From assembly GCA_013359255.1 (NCBI GenBank), contig JABWCF010000006.1:62001-126000 (forward strand): a DNA stretch of 64,000 bases, given 5' to 3'. The position numbers were made by a program, and so were the translations under genes. The stretch is from Flavobacteriales bacterium (GTDB lineage: Bacteria > Bacteroidota > Bacteroidia > Flavobacteriales_E > Vicingaceae). Shown one piece after another: positions 7,264 through 16,182 of the stretch. The notes below the pieces were generated by a model. It was not told the DNA's origin. It worked only from the letters and a program-made list of their open reading frames with translations, and searched no databases. Position 1 is the stretch's first letter. Every line of letters starts with the position of its first letter.

Positions 7264-8138
7264 AGCTTATTACAAATTACATTAAGTGATTTTGGATAAA
7301 CACGAACATGTATGTGTCCATTCACTTTTACAGGCTCCCCATCAACATGGGCAATGGAACTTTGATGCTCAATAGTTATTTCTTTGGCCCTTATTGTTTT
7401 TACCTGTTTATGTTTATTTATTTTTTTTCGAAACATCGCTAATAATAATCCTGGTATTGAAGACCCTTTTACTTTTTGTATTATTACCACTTCCAACAAG
7501 CCATCATTGATGAGTGATAGAGGAGAAACAACAACATTATTTCCGTATTGGCTGCCATTTGCAATGGCCAAAGAAAATACCTCACCCTGATATGTTTCAT
7601 TTTCAGTTTTTACAAACACTTTTAGCGGTTTATAGCGAAACCATTCCTGCCCAATCATTTTAATGTATGTAGCTAAGCCTCTTTTTTTAGATGTTGCAAA
7701 CTTCCATGCTACAAGAGCTTCGAATCCAATACCGGCCATGCCTGCAAAAAAATAATGATTGAACATTGCTGTGTCGATTTTATTAACTTCCGTTTGAATT
7801 AAAAAAGATACAGCTTCTCTATAATGAATCGGAACTCCTAAGTGTCTAGCCATGCCATTTCCAGAGCCTGCCGGAATGATACCAAGAGCGGTTTCGCTAT
7901 TTACCAGTCCTTTTGCCACTTCATTTACACTACCATCTCCTCCTACTGCCACCACTGCATAAAAATAATTCTCTACAGCTTCTTTAGTTAATTCGGTTGC
8001 ATGACCTTTGTATTTGGTAAATTTTATTTCGTAATAAAAATTCGTCTTAGAACACACCTCGCGAATAAAAGAAACTATCTCGTTTTTATTTTTTGTTCCC
8101 GAGTATGGATTTACGATAAAACGTATTTTTTTTTGCAT
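7260..8138 (-). CDS. Diacylglycerol/lipid kinase family protein (DagK/YegS-like)
   Basis: The protein phosphorylates a lipid or sphingoid base with ATP at the membrane face. It is 292 residues. The N-terminal catalytic domain has FIVNPYSGTKNK at about 7-18, the GGDGSVNEVAKGL nucleotide loop at about 64-76 and GSGNGMARHL at about 92-101. The C-terminal beta domain contains HVDGEPV, as is usual for the family. It is between an LtaS-like sulfatase and SUI1 with overlapping ends, so a lipid or lipid-headgroup role shared with the sulfatase gene is plausible but not shown. Confidence 0.9.
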   Translation of the reverse strand: MQKKIRFIVNPYSGTKNKNEIVSFIREVCSKTNFYYEIKFTKYKGHATELTKEAVENYFYAVVAVGGDGSVNEVAKGLVNSETALGIIPAGSGNGMARHLGVPIHYREAVSFLIQTEVNKIDTAMFNHYFFAGMAGIGFEALVAWKFATSKKRGLATYIKMIGQEWFRYKPLKVFVKTENETYQGEVFSLAIANGSQYGNNVVVSPLSLINDGLLEVVIIQKVKGSSIPGLLLAMFRKKINKHKQVKTIRAKEITIEHQSSIAHVDGEPVKVNGHIHVRVYPKSLNVICNKL

Positions 8139-10012
8139 TACCGTGGTGTAAGTTGGTTTTTTATTAGCCTTTGCTGATAGGTTTGAATAATGGCTTTAAG
8201 TTTATTTTCCATTTCTTGCACCCTACTTTCTTCCTCTGTTAGTTTATTTTCAGAAAGCAGGCTATCGGTTTTATAGTTATATAAAGCAATGCTTTTTTCC
8301 CCATCAAACTGTAATAGGCAACTATCGTTTATAAACTGAAAAATACCACTGCTATAGTTTACACAAAAATTATGTGTTGATAAAAAATCGGCAATATTTC
8401 CAAAACTGGTAATGATTCCTTTATAATGGAGATGCTGCAGAAGAGTGGGCAAAATATCGGTTTGTTGGCAAACCGTGTGTATTTCCGTATGCTGTAAAAC
8501 ACTAGGCTCGAAGATAGCATATGGTATGGCATAATTCCCCAAGGAGTTTTTGTAGTAAGAGTGCTTTGAGATGGAAGTATGGTCGGCTGTAAGTATAAAA
8601 ACCGTATTCTTATACCATTCGGATTTTCTGGCTTTTTCAAAAAATTGTTTCAAGGAATAATCGGCATATCCTATGCTTTCATGTATTTCGTATTCTCCTT
8701 TAGGAAACTTTCCTTTATATTTTTCAGGTACTCTAAATGGGTGATGCGAAGAAAGCGTAAAAACTGTTGCCAAAAAAGGATGTTGTTTTTTTTCTAACTC
8801 TTCGGCCACGTACTGTAAATAAGGTTCATCAAAAATTCCCCAATGGCCGTCTTCATCGCCCTTTTTAGGATATTCGTTTTTCCCATAATAATAATTGTAC
8901 CCGGCCGCTTTGGCAAAAGCATCAAAACTCATGGTTCCATTATGCCCACCATGGTAAAAATGCGAAGTGTACCCTTGTTGATTTAAAATACTTGCTAAAC
9001 TATTGATTTTGTTTCCGGCATAGGGAGAGGTAATATACGAATCGTCCATTAAAGTGGGCAAAGAGGCTATAATGGCGGGAATTCCCTCTATCGATTGTTT
9101 TCCGTTAGCAAAACAATTCGTGTAAACAATACTATTTTGTAGTAATGAATCTAAAAATGGCGTATAGCCATAGCCATTGTTGTAATAACCGATGTACTCT
9201 TTCGAAAAACTTTCTAGTATGAGCAGCACTACATTTTTACCTGAAAAATCTCTTTGACTTTTTATTTCGATATCTGCATTAAAATATTTTTCCAACTCCT
9301 CTTCTGTAAAATATTTTTCTGGCTTTATTCGTGGTTCTGTAAGCGTTTTAAAAAAAGTAAAAGGAGTGTTTAATACAAGAGGTACTTGTTGAGGACTGGA
9401 ATAAGCTGCAGCATTTACTATGGTAATGGGTTTATATTGCCACCCCCCTCTAAAAGCTAATAAACTTAAACTTAATGCCACAAACAAAGCAAATATTGAA
9501 GGATAAAAATCTAGTTGAGACATTCCTTCTATTTTATTTTTCTTTATAAACCATAATAAAATTCCAATTAGAAATAAAAACAATAATACCACATACCAAT
9601 AATCTAAAGCAAAACGAGGTATTAATGAAACAAAATCGTTTGTATTACTCATTACTGTAAGGACATCAGCCGTAGTACGTTTTAGCGTAAATCTGAAATA
9701 AATAATATCCAGCAGATTTAAAAAAATTGATATAAAGGCTCCTACGAAATAAAAACTATTTACCGTAAAAAGAAAAAAACTATTTTTTTTATTAAAAAAA
9801 GGAGTAAACCATAAAAACGTAAAAGGGGCAAAAAGAAGAGCCACCGAAGATAAATCAAATCTAATACCACCCACAAATGAAAGAAAAGAAATAGACTTAC
9901 CAAGCAAAGAATAGTTAAATACTAAAAAAAGTATTCTGCATAAAGTATACAATGCCAACACAAAGCCAATTCGTTTAATGAAGGGAGTAATTAGTTTCAA
10001 AAATTGTTGCAT
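8138..10012 (-). CDS. LtaS-type membrane sulfatase / phosphoglycerol transferase
   Basis: The 624-residue protein has about five N-terminal transmembrane helices (residues 1-170). A periplasmic alkaline-phosphatase-like domain begins near NVVLLILESFSKEYIG (about 260-275), followed by NGKQSIEGIPA. In that motif a serine takes the place of the catalytic threonine of Gram-positive LtaS, as in many Bacteroidota homologues. Later metal-site motifs include FYHGGHNG, TLSSHHPF and FILTADHT. In Gram-negatives these enzymes usually transfer phospho-headgroups to glycans or lipids, or act as sulfatases; the substrate is unknown. The start overlaps nothing, and the stop overlaps the lipid kinase start by one base. 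Confidence 0.88.
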   Translation of the reverse strand: MQQFLKLITPFIKRIGFVLALYTLCRILFLVFNYSLLGKSISFLSFVGGIRFDLSSVALLFAPFTFLWFTPFFNKKNSFFLFTVNSFYFVGAFISIFLNLLDIIYFRFTLKRTTADVLTVMSNTNDFVSLIPRFALDYWYVVLLFLFLIGILLWFIKKNKIEGMSQLDFYPSIFALFVALSLSLLAFRGGWQYKPITIVNAAAYSSPQQVPLVLNTPFTFFKTLTEPRIKPEKYFTEEELEKYFNADIEIKSQRDFSGKNVVLLILESFSKEYIGYYNNGYGYTPFLDSLLQNSIVYTNCFANGKQSIEGIPAIIASLPTLMDDSYITSPYAGNKINSLASILNQQGYTSHFYHGGHNGTMSFDAFAKAAGYNYYYGKNEYPKKGDEDGHWGIFDEPYLQYVAEELEKKQHPFLATVFTLSSHHPFRVPEKYKGKFPKGEYEIHESIGYADYSLKQFFEKARKSEWYKNTVFILTADHTSISKHSYYKNSLGNYAIPYAIFEPSVLQHTEIHTVCQQTDILPTLLQHLHYKGIITSFGNIADFLSTHNFCVNYSSGIFQFINDSCLLQFDGEKSIALYNYKTDSLLSENKLTEEESRVQEMENKLKAIIQTYQQRLIKNQLTPR

Positions 10013-10031
10013 AGAAAATTAAACAAAAACT

Positions 10032-10178
10032 TTATTCTTTCTTCGAAGTGCGATTCATACTGCAATCCGAACATTTATTTCTACTTCTTCCCAATACGAA
10101 TCTTTTAAAGAGGTACAATACGGCTGTAACAAAAAGAGTGGCAACAATAATTTCTTGTATTCCTGCATTTATTTTCAT
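10032..10178 (-). CDS. 48-residue Cys-rich membrane protein, FeoB-associated type
   Basis: A short frame encodes MKINAGIQEIIVATLFV, one transmembrane helix, a basic stretch (FKRFVLGRSRNK) and a CSDC pair. This is the layout of the small Cys-rich membrane proteins that in Bacteroidota often follow feoB (xQEIIx helix, then clustered Cys). No feo gene is present here; it precedes the LtaS-like gene by 19 nt. The -7 box at 10192-10185 ends 6 nt before its start codon. Confidence 0.6.
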   Translation of the reverse strand: MKINAGIQEIIVATLFVTAVLYLFKRFVLGRSRNKCSDCSMNRTSKKE

Positions 10179-10184
10179 ACTCAA

Positions 10185-10212
10185 CAAAGTTAGTGTTTTT
10201 CATATAAATTTG
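10185..10212. promoter_or_regulatory. Divergent -7 boxes between the LtaS operon and E1 gene
   Basis: Minus strand 10192-10185 reads TAACTTTG, 6 nt from the ATG at 10178. Plus strand 10205-10212 reads TAAATTTG, 16 nt from the ATG at 10229. The two boxes are only 12 nt apart, so the two transcription units share a very compact control region. Confidence 0.6.
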
Positions 10213-10228
10213 CCTTATATTAAGATCT

Positions 10229-12208
10229 ATGGAAATTAAATTCAACCGAAGAAAATACGATAATAACTTTTTATTGGAATTATACAAAAACATCTTAAAA
10301 CCTCGCATGATTGAGGAAAAGATGTTACTGCTTTTACGTCAGGGAAAAGTTTCTAAATGGTTTTCCGGAATTGGTCAGGAAGCGATTTCTGTGGGAGCTA
10401 CCATGGCTTTAAAACCCGAAGAATACATCTTGCCCATGCACCGAAATTTAGGTGTTTTTACCTCTCGCAATATACCTCTCAATCGCCTCTTTGCCCAATT
10501 TCAGGGTAAAATGAGCGGTTTTACAAAAGGCCGCGACCGTTCTTTTCACTTTGGCACACAAGAACATAAAATCATCGGAATGATTTCGCACCTCGGCCCT
10601 CAACTTGGTGTAGCCGATGGCATTGCTCTTTATCATAAAATACACAACGAAAAAAATGTTTGCCTTGTTTTTAGTGGTGATGGTGGTGCGAGTGAAGGCG
10701 ATTTTCATGAAGCTGTTAATGTTGCTGCTGTTTGGAAATTACCCGTCATTTTTCTGATAGAAAATAACGGATATGGCCTCTCTACTCCCAGCAATGAACA
10801 ATTTGTTTTTAAAAATTTTGTAGATAAAGGCCCTGGATACGGAATAGAAACCGAATTAATTGACGGAAATAATATTTTAGATGTTTACCACAAAATATCT
10901 CTTATAGCAGAAGACCTCAGAGAAAACCCAAGACCTGTTTTGGTAGAGTGTTTAACCTTTCGAATGCGAGGACACGAAGAGGCTTCCGGCACCAAATATG
11001 TTCCGCAAGAATTATTTGATATTTGGCAGAAAAAAGACCCTGTTTCGAACTACGAAGATTTTTTGCTAAAAGAAAAAATACTAAACGATGAACTGATAAA
11101 AACCATAAGACTGGAAATACGAAAAGAAATTGAAGATGGGCTTGCTATGGCTTATTCCGAAAAATCTATAGAACCCGATACCGAAAGAGAAGTGAACGAT
11201 GTGTTTGCTCCATTCTCTTTCATGGAAACTCCGGCAACTGCACCTTTCAAAGAAATGCGACTCATTGATGCAATACATAACGCCTTGCAACTGGCCTTAG
11301 TAAAACACCCCAAACTTGTATATATGGGACAGGATATTGCTGAGTACGGTGGGGTTTTTAAAGCCACCGAAGGCTTTGTGTTGGAATTTGGAAAAGAACG
11401 TGTACGCAACACTCCTCTTTGCGAATCGGCTATAGTAGGAGCCTCTCTAGGACTTTCCATTAAAGGAGGGAAAGCCATGGTGGAAATGCAGTTTGCCGAT
11501 TTTGTTTCGGAAGCCATTACTCAAATCTGTAATAATTTGGCTAAAACCCATTGGAGATGGGGGCAACAAGCCGATGTAGTAATACGAATGCCCACAGGAG
11601 CAGGAGTTGCTGCAGGCCCCTTCCATTCACAGAGCAACGAAGCGTGGTTTTATAAAACCCCCGGACTTAAAATTGCTTATCCATCAAACCCAATCGATGC
11701 CAAAGGATTGCTTTTAACCGCATTTGAAGACCCTAACCCCATTATGTTTTTTGAACATAAAGCTCTTTACCGAAGCATTACCGCAAACGTACCAGAACAT
11801 TATTACACCATTCCGTTTGGTAAAGCGGCACTAGTAAATGAAGGTAACGATATTTCTATTATTACATACGGAATGGGTGTACATTGGGCATTGGAAGTAG
11901 TTAAAGAAAACCATATTAATGCCGATGTAATAGACCTCAGAACTCTTATTCCATTAGATTCTGAAGCCATTTTTACCTCTGTAAAAAAAACAGGAAAAGC
12001 ATTGATTTTGCACGAAGATTCACTAACAGGAGGAATAGGTGGAGAAATTTCGGCACTGATTACAGAAAATTGTTTTCAATATTTAGATGCTGCTGTAGTA
12101 CGCAGTGCAAGTTTAGACACCCCCATCCCCTTTTCGCCCAAACTGGAAGAAAATTATTTAGCCAAAAACACCCTACTGCAAAAAATAAACACACTGCTTG
12201 AATACTAA
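10229..12208 (+). CDS. Fused E1 alpha/beta subunit of 2-oxoacid dehydrogenase
   Basis: The 659-residue protein joins E1 alpha (about 1-330) and E1 beta (about 335-659) of a thiamine-diphosphate 2-oxoacid dehydrogenase. Substrates may be branched-chain 2-oxoacids or pyruvate. The alpha half has the ThDP motif GDG at 150-152 ending with NN at 179-180. The beta half has the MGQDIAEYGGVFKAT start, an AGAGVAAGPFHSQ-like phosphate loop (PTGAGVAAGPFHSQ) and the C-terminal transketolase fold. Fused E1 enzymes of this size are common in Bacteroidota. No E2 or E3 gene is nearby, so the complex partner must be encoded elsewhere. Confidence 0.93.
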   Translation: MEIKFNRRKYDNNFLLELYKNILKPRMIEEKMLLLLRQGKVSKWFSGIGQEAISVGATMALKPEEYILPMHRNLGVFTSRNIPLNRLFAQFQGKMSGFTKGRDRSFHFGTQEHKIIGMISHLGPQLGVADGIALYHKIHNEKNVCLVFSGDGGASEGDFHEAVNVAAVWKLPVIFLIENNGYGLSTPSNEQFVFKNFVDKGPGYGIETELIDGNNILDVYHKISLIAEDLRENPRPVLVECLTFRMRGHEEASGTKYVPQELFDIWQKKDPVSNYEDFLLKEKILNDELIKTIRLEIRKEIEDGLAMAYSEKSIEPDTEREVNDVFAPFSFMETPATAPFKEMRLIDAIHNALQLALVKHPKLVYMGQDIAEYGGVFKATEGFVLEFGKERVRNTPLCESAIVGASLGLSIKGGKAMVEMQFADFVSEAITQICNNLAKTHWRWGQQADVVIRMPTGAGVAAGPFHSQSNEAWFYKTPGLKIAYPSNPIDAKGLLLTAFEDPNPIMFFEHKALYRSITANVPEHYYTIPFGKAALVNEGNDISIITYGMGVHWALEVVKENHINADVIDLRTLIPLDSEAIFTSVKKTGKALILHEDSLTGGIGGEISALITENCFQYLDAAVVRSASLDTPIPFSPKLEENYLAKNTLLQKINTLLEY

Positions 12209-12241
12209 AATAAAATCCCGCCATTTGGCAGGATTTTATTT
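12208..12241. terminator. Bidirectional terminator hairpin
   Basis: An 11-bp perfect inverted repeat AAATAAAATCC (12208-12218) pairs with GGATTTTATTT (12231-12241) around a 12-nt loop. It overlaps the stop codons of both converging genes and gives A/T tracts on both sides, so it can terminate in both directions. Confidence 0.8.
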
Positions 12242-12440
12242 AATTATTCAAAACCTCGATAAACTCAATGCTCTCCGAAGGTCTAACACTTAATGCTTTT
12301 GAATATGCCAAAATGTTTGAAATAGCATTCTCTGAGGGTTCTGCTAAAAGCGATTCATTAAATTCATCTGCTAAATGGATTAAATGTTCCTCTTCTTTTT
12401 GCAATTGTTGAATTTCTAAAATAGTAAAAGTGTTCTTCAT
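12240..12440 (-). CDS. 66-residue acidic protein downstream of ECF sigma factor
   Basis: The small soluble protein is acidic and helical, with an ISNILAYSKALSV segment in the second half. I recall similar short proteins beside sigma factors in other Bacteroidota but cannot confirm this. It starts 76 nt after the sigma factor stop on the same strand and may share its transcript. Its first codons form one arm of a 15-bp inverted repeat with the leader (see the element at 12421-12494), so translation may be controlled. Function is unknown; no anti-sigma membrane domain is present. Confidence 0.7.
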   Translation of the reverse strand: MKNTFTILEIQQLQKEEEHLIHLADEFNESLLAEPSENAISNILAYSKALSVRPSESIEFIEVLNN

Positions 12441-12494
12441 AGGCAGATATTTTTTTAATTTGTTTCATATCTGGAAAACGAACACTTTTACTAT
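12421..12494 (-). promoter_or_regulatory. Nested inverted repeat around a start codon (candidate riboregulator)
   Basis: ATAGTAAAAGTGTTC at 12421-12435 is perfectly complementary to GAACACTTTTACTAT at 12480-12494 (15 bp). A second perfect 7-bp repeat, CAGATAT at 12444-12450 and ATATCTG at 12467-12473, lies inside it. In the minus-strand mRNA the leader arm would pair with codons 2-7 of the 66-residue gene, leaving its AUG (12440-12438) in the internal loop. That geometry suits translational control or a temperature- or ligand-sensitive switch. The pairing is seen; the role is inferred. Confidence 0.55.
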
Positions 12495-12516
12495 ATATTG
12501 TATTTCTTTTAAAAAA

Positions 12517-13113
12517 TTATGTAACAGAGAGAGTTACATTTTTCTCTACCATCATTCTTCTTAAGTTAATTAAGGCATATCGCATACGTCCAAGAGCCGT
12601 GTTTATACTTACATTCGTTTTATCGGCAATCTCTTTAAAACTTAAATGATAGTATAAACGTAATATCAAAACCTCTTTTTGGTCATCAGGTAAAAAATAA
12701 ATCATTTTCTTTACATCTTGCAATATCTGTTTTTTCACCATTTTTTGTTCCACGTTAAGTGTTTCGCAGGCAATAAAATTAAAAATATCAAAATCGCTTT
12801 CCGAATCGTTTTCCCGCATGGGCATTCGCTTATTTTTTCTGAAGTGGTCCATTATAAGGTTGTGTGCAATACGGTACACCCATGGCAAAAACTTTCCTTC
12901 CTCATTGTACTTGCCTTTTTTAAGCGTATTCACAACTTTGAAAAAAGCATCTTGAAAAATATCCAAGGCAAGATCTGCGTCCTTTACATTAAAAAGTATA
13001 TACGAGTATACCTTCGATTTGTGCCTGCGAACTAAATGTTCAAAAGCAGATTCATTGCCTGATTGGTAAGCCAATACTAATTCTTGGTCGGTTTTGTTTT
13101 TTAGCGTGTACAT
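12517..13113 (-). CDS. ECF-type RNA polymerase sigma factor
   Basis: The 198-residue sigma-70 family protein has region 2 at about residues 20-95 (ALDIFQDAFFKVVNTLKKGKY is the conserved 2.1-2.2 segment, and WVYRIAHNLIMDHFRK the 2.4 area). Region 4 is at about 135-190 (LPDDQKEVLILRLYYHLSF, then EIADKTNVS and a recognition helix). It directs RNA polymerase to a regulon that cannot be read from here. No anti-sigma gene is adjacent, which is common for Bacteroidota ECF groups. It has a rare strong Shine-Dalgarno sequence. A possible -7 box (TATATTTG) lies far upstream at 13285-13278. Confidence 0.93.
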   Translation of the reverse strand: MYTLKNKTDQELVLAYQSGNESAFEHLVRRHKSKVYSYILFNVKDADLALDIFQDAFFKVVNTLKKGKYNEEGKFLPWVYRIAHNLIMDHFRKNKRMPMRENDSESDFDIFNFIACETLNVEQKMVKKQILQDVKKMIYFLPDDQKEVLILRLYYHLSFKEIADKTNVSINTALGRMRYALINLRRMMVEKNVTLSVT

Positions 13114-13117
13114 ATTT

Positions 13118-13125
13118 ACCTCCTT
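13118..13125 (-). promoter_or_regulatory. Strong Shine-Dalgarno sequence before the ECF sigma gene
   Basis: Minus strand 13125-13118 reads AAGGAGGT, followed by AAAT and the ATG at 13113. This is a near-perfect anti-16S match at good spacing. I noticed no comparable site before the other genes in this window. Bacteroidota ribosomes are known to make little use of Shine-Dalgarno pairing, so the presence here may mark special translational control. Confidence 0.75.
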
Positions 13126-13336
13126 GTTTTACGGGTTAATTAAACTCGTTAAGGTTTTAAAAAAGGTAAATAGTGGCTATAGGCAATAAAATTTTAGGGG
13201 TTATGTTATTTATTCAAAATGGGTAAACGCCATCTTTTTAACGATATTGTGTACGCAAGTATTTTTTTTTTGTTTCACAAATATACAAAAAGTAAGATTA
13301 ATTTCGCCACTCATTTATTTATAGGCCTTTTTCTTT

Positions 13337-16177
13337 ATGTCAAATTATAAAACAGACACCGTTTTATCTCAGAAATATATACATATAAAAGGGGCAAGAG
13401 TACACAATCTAAAAAATATTGAGGTTTGCATTCCCCATAATCAGTTGGTAGTTTTTACTGGCGTAAGTGGCAGTGGAAAGTCATCGCTAGCTTTCGATAC
13501 CTTGTATGCCGAAGGGCAACGAAGATACATTGAAAGCCTTTCTTCTTATGCACGCCAATTTATGGGTAAATTAGAAAAGCCCGATGTAGATTTTATCTCG
13601 GGTATAGCTCCGGCTATAGCCATAGAACAAAAAGTAAATACGCACAACCCTCGTTCTACGGTTGGCACAAGTACAGAAATATATGATTACTTAAAAATTC
13701 TTTTTGCAAGAATAGGGAAAACTTTTTCTCCCACTTCCGGAATAGAAGTAGTGAGGCATAAACAAAGTGATGTATTAAAATATATTCATTCTTTTAAAAA
13801 TGGAACCAAAGTGATTCTCCTGTTTCCGCTTAAAACAAAAGCAGGCAGAACCCTTAGTGAAGAATTAATATTACTTCAGCAACAAGGATTTTCTAGAATA
13901 AAACTGAATGGAGAAATAAAAAAAATAGACGATTTAAAAACGTCATTAAAAAAGAATAACGAAATCTTTATTTTAATAGACCGCTTTATTGTTGACTCTG
14001 CGAATGAAGAAAACATTAACCGAATTTCCGACTCTATTGAGACGGCCTTTTTTGAATCGGAAGGAAATTGCTGCGTTGAAATAATCTCGGAAAATAATTT
14101 TTCCGAAATTAAATTTTTCTCGAATCGTTTTGAGGCCGATGGAATGCAATTTGAAGAACCAAGTGTACACTTTTTTAGTTTTAATAACCCGCTAGGAGCT
14201 TGTAAAACCTGCGATGGATTTGGAAGCGTGATAGGGATAGACGAAGATTTAGTGATACCGAATAAAAACTTATCGGTATACGAAGAAGCCATTGTTTGCT
14301 GGAAAGGAGAAAAGATGCAAGAATGGAAAGATGATTTGATTAAGAATGCTCATCATTTTAACTTTCCGGTTCATACTCCATATTTTCATCTAAGTAAAAA
14401 CGAAAAAGAATTACTCTGGAAAGGAAATAAATACTTTCACGGATTAAACCGTTTTTTTAAATACTTAGAAGAAAAAAGTTACAAAATACAATACCGAGTT
14501 ATGCTTTCGAGGTATCGAGGAAAAACCCAGTGCCCCGATTGCCATGGCACACGTCTACGAAGCGATGCGGCTTACGTAAAAATAGAAGGCCGAAATATTA
14601 TGGATATTGTGCTAATGCCCGTTTCGGAAGCTCTCTCTTTTTATGAATCACTAAAACTACCTCCACACGAAATGTTGGTGGCCAAACGACTATTAGAAGA
14701 AATTATCAACCGATTAAGCTATTTATGCAATGTTGGACTTGGTTATCTAACCTTAAACCGCCTTTCCTCTTCTTTATCGGGAGGAGAATCTCAACGCATT
14801 AATTTAGCTACTTCTCTTGGGAGTAGCTTAGTGGGTTCTCTATACATTTTAGATGAGCCTAGTATTGGATTGCATCCCCGCGATACACACCGATTAATTA
14901 AGGTATTACGCGAACTGCAAAAAGCAGGAAATACAGTAATTATTGTAGAGCATGATGAGGAAATAATGCGGGTAGCAGATGAGATTATCGATATTGGACC
15001 ACTAGCAGGAAGTTTAGGCGGAGAAGTTGTTTTTCAGGGAAACCACTCTGATTTAATAAAAGAGAAAAAGAGCCTTACCGCCCGATTTCTTACCGGAAAA
15101 GAAAAAATCCCTATTCCTAGCGAGAGAAGAACATCGAATTTATTTATCGAGTTGCAAGGCTGCCGACAAAACAACTTAAAAAACATAAATGTAAAAATCC
15201 CTTTACATACCCTTACTGTTGTTACCGGAGTAAGTGGTTCTGGAAAATCATCGTTGGTAAAAGGCTCTTTAGTGCCGGCTCTGAAAAAACTTTTTGACGG
15301 ATACTCTGAAAAAACAGGCGTTTTCGACAAACTTTCGGGCGATTTAGGTATTCTCACTTCAGTAGAATTTATAGATCAGAATCCAATTGGTAAATCCTCA
15401 CGTTCCAATCCGGTAACTTATGTAAAAGCTTTTGATGAAATTAGAGAATTATTCTCCACACGCCCACTTAGTAAAATGCGAGGATATAAACCTTCCTTTT
15501 TTTCTTTTAATGTTGATGGGGGGCGGTGTGAAAGTTGCAAAGGTGATGGTAATATTACCGTAGAAATGCAGTTTATGGCCGATATTCACTTGGTTTGCGA
15601 TGAATGTAAAGGAAAAAAATATAAAGAAGACATTTTAGAGGTGCAATACAAAAGCAAAAATATTCACGATATTTTAAACTTAACTGTAGATGAGGCGATA
15701 TTGTTTTTTACGCCACAAGCCGAAGCGCCTTCTGCACAAAAAGATTTGATTTTTGAAGCCAAAATTGTAGAAAAATTATTACCCTTACAAGAGGTTGGCT
15801 TAGGCTATGCAAAATTAGGTCAATCCTCCAGCACCCTCAGTGGTGGCGAAGCACAACGAATAAAGTTAGCTTCGTTTTTATCTAAAAAACAAAGTCATTC
15901 TCACGTATTGTTCATTTTCGATGAACCCACAACAGGATTACATTTTTTTGATATTCAAAAATTACTCAATGCATTTGAATCTCTTATAAAACAAGGACAC
16001 TCTATTGTTGTAGTAGAGCACAATGCCGAAGTAATAAAATGTGCCGATTGGGTTATAGACTTAGGTCCGGAAGGCGGCAATGCTGGAGGTAATATCGTTT
16101 TTGAAGGTGCACCGGAAAATCTGATTCACTGTAGCACATCCTATACTGGTCAATATTTAAGAGAAAAATTGGGGTAA
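13337..16177 (+). CDS. uvrA: Excinuclease ABC subunit A
   Basis: UvrA is the damage-recognising ATPase of nucleotide excision repair, acting as a dimer with UvrB. The 946-residue length is typical. Walker A GVSGSGKSS is at residues 42-50, and a second copy (TGVSGSGKSSL) is near residue 635. Zinc-binding CxxC pairs occur as CKTCDGFG and CPDCHGTR in the first half and CESCKGDG and CDECKGKK in the second. ABC signatures LSGGESQRI and LSGGEAQRI are present, followed by DEPSIGLHP and DEPTTGLH. It stands alone, tail-to-tail with accA. Confidence 0.98.
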   Translation: MSNYKTDTVLSQKYIHIKGARVHNLKNIEVCIPHNQLVVFTGVSGSGKSSLAFDTLYAEGQRRYIESLSSYARQFMGKLEKPDVDFISGIAPAIAIEQKVNTHNPRSTVGTSTEIYDYLKILFARIGKTFSPTSGIEVVRHKQSDVLKYIHSFKNGTKVILLFPLKTKAGRTLSEELILLQQQGFSRIKLNGEIKKIDDLKTSLKKNNEIFILIDRFIVDSANEENINRISDSIETAFFESEGNCCVEIISENNFSEIKFFSNRFEADGMQFEEPSVHFFSFNNPLGACKTCDGFGSVIGIDEDLVIPNKNLSVYEEAIVCWKGEKMQEWKDDLIKNAHHFNFPVHTPYFHLSKNEKELLWKGNKYFHGLNRFFKYLEEKSYKIQYRVMLSRYRGKTQCPDCHGTRLRSDAAYVKIEGRNIMDIVLMPVSEALSFYESLKLPPHEMLVAKRLLEEIINRLSYLCNVGLGYLTLNRLSSSLSGGESQRINLATSLGSSLVGSLYILDEPSIGLHPRDTHRLIKVLRELQKAGNTVIIVEHDEEIMRVADEIIDIGPLAGSLGGEVVFQGNHSDLIKEKKSLTARFLTGKEKIPIPSERRTSNLFIELQGCRQNNLKNINVKIPLHTLTVVTGVSGSGKSSLVKGSLVPALKKLFDGYSEKTGVFDKLSGDLGILTSVEFIDQNPIGKSSRSNPVTYVKAFDEIRELFSTRPLSKMRGYKPSFFSFNVDGGRCESCKGDGNITVEMQFMADIHLVCDECKGKKYKEDILEVQYKSKNIHDILNLTVDEAILFFTPQAEAPSAQKDLIFEAKIVEKLLPLQEVGLGYAKLGQSSSTLSGGEAQRIKLASFLSKKQSHSHVLFIFDEPTTGLHFFDIQKLLNAFESLIKQGHSIVVVEHNAEVIKCADWVIDLGPEGGNAGGNIVFEGAPENLIHCSTSYTGQYLREKLG

Positions 16178-16182
16178 TTTTT

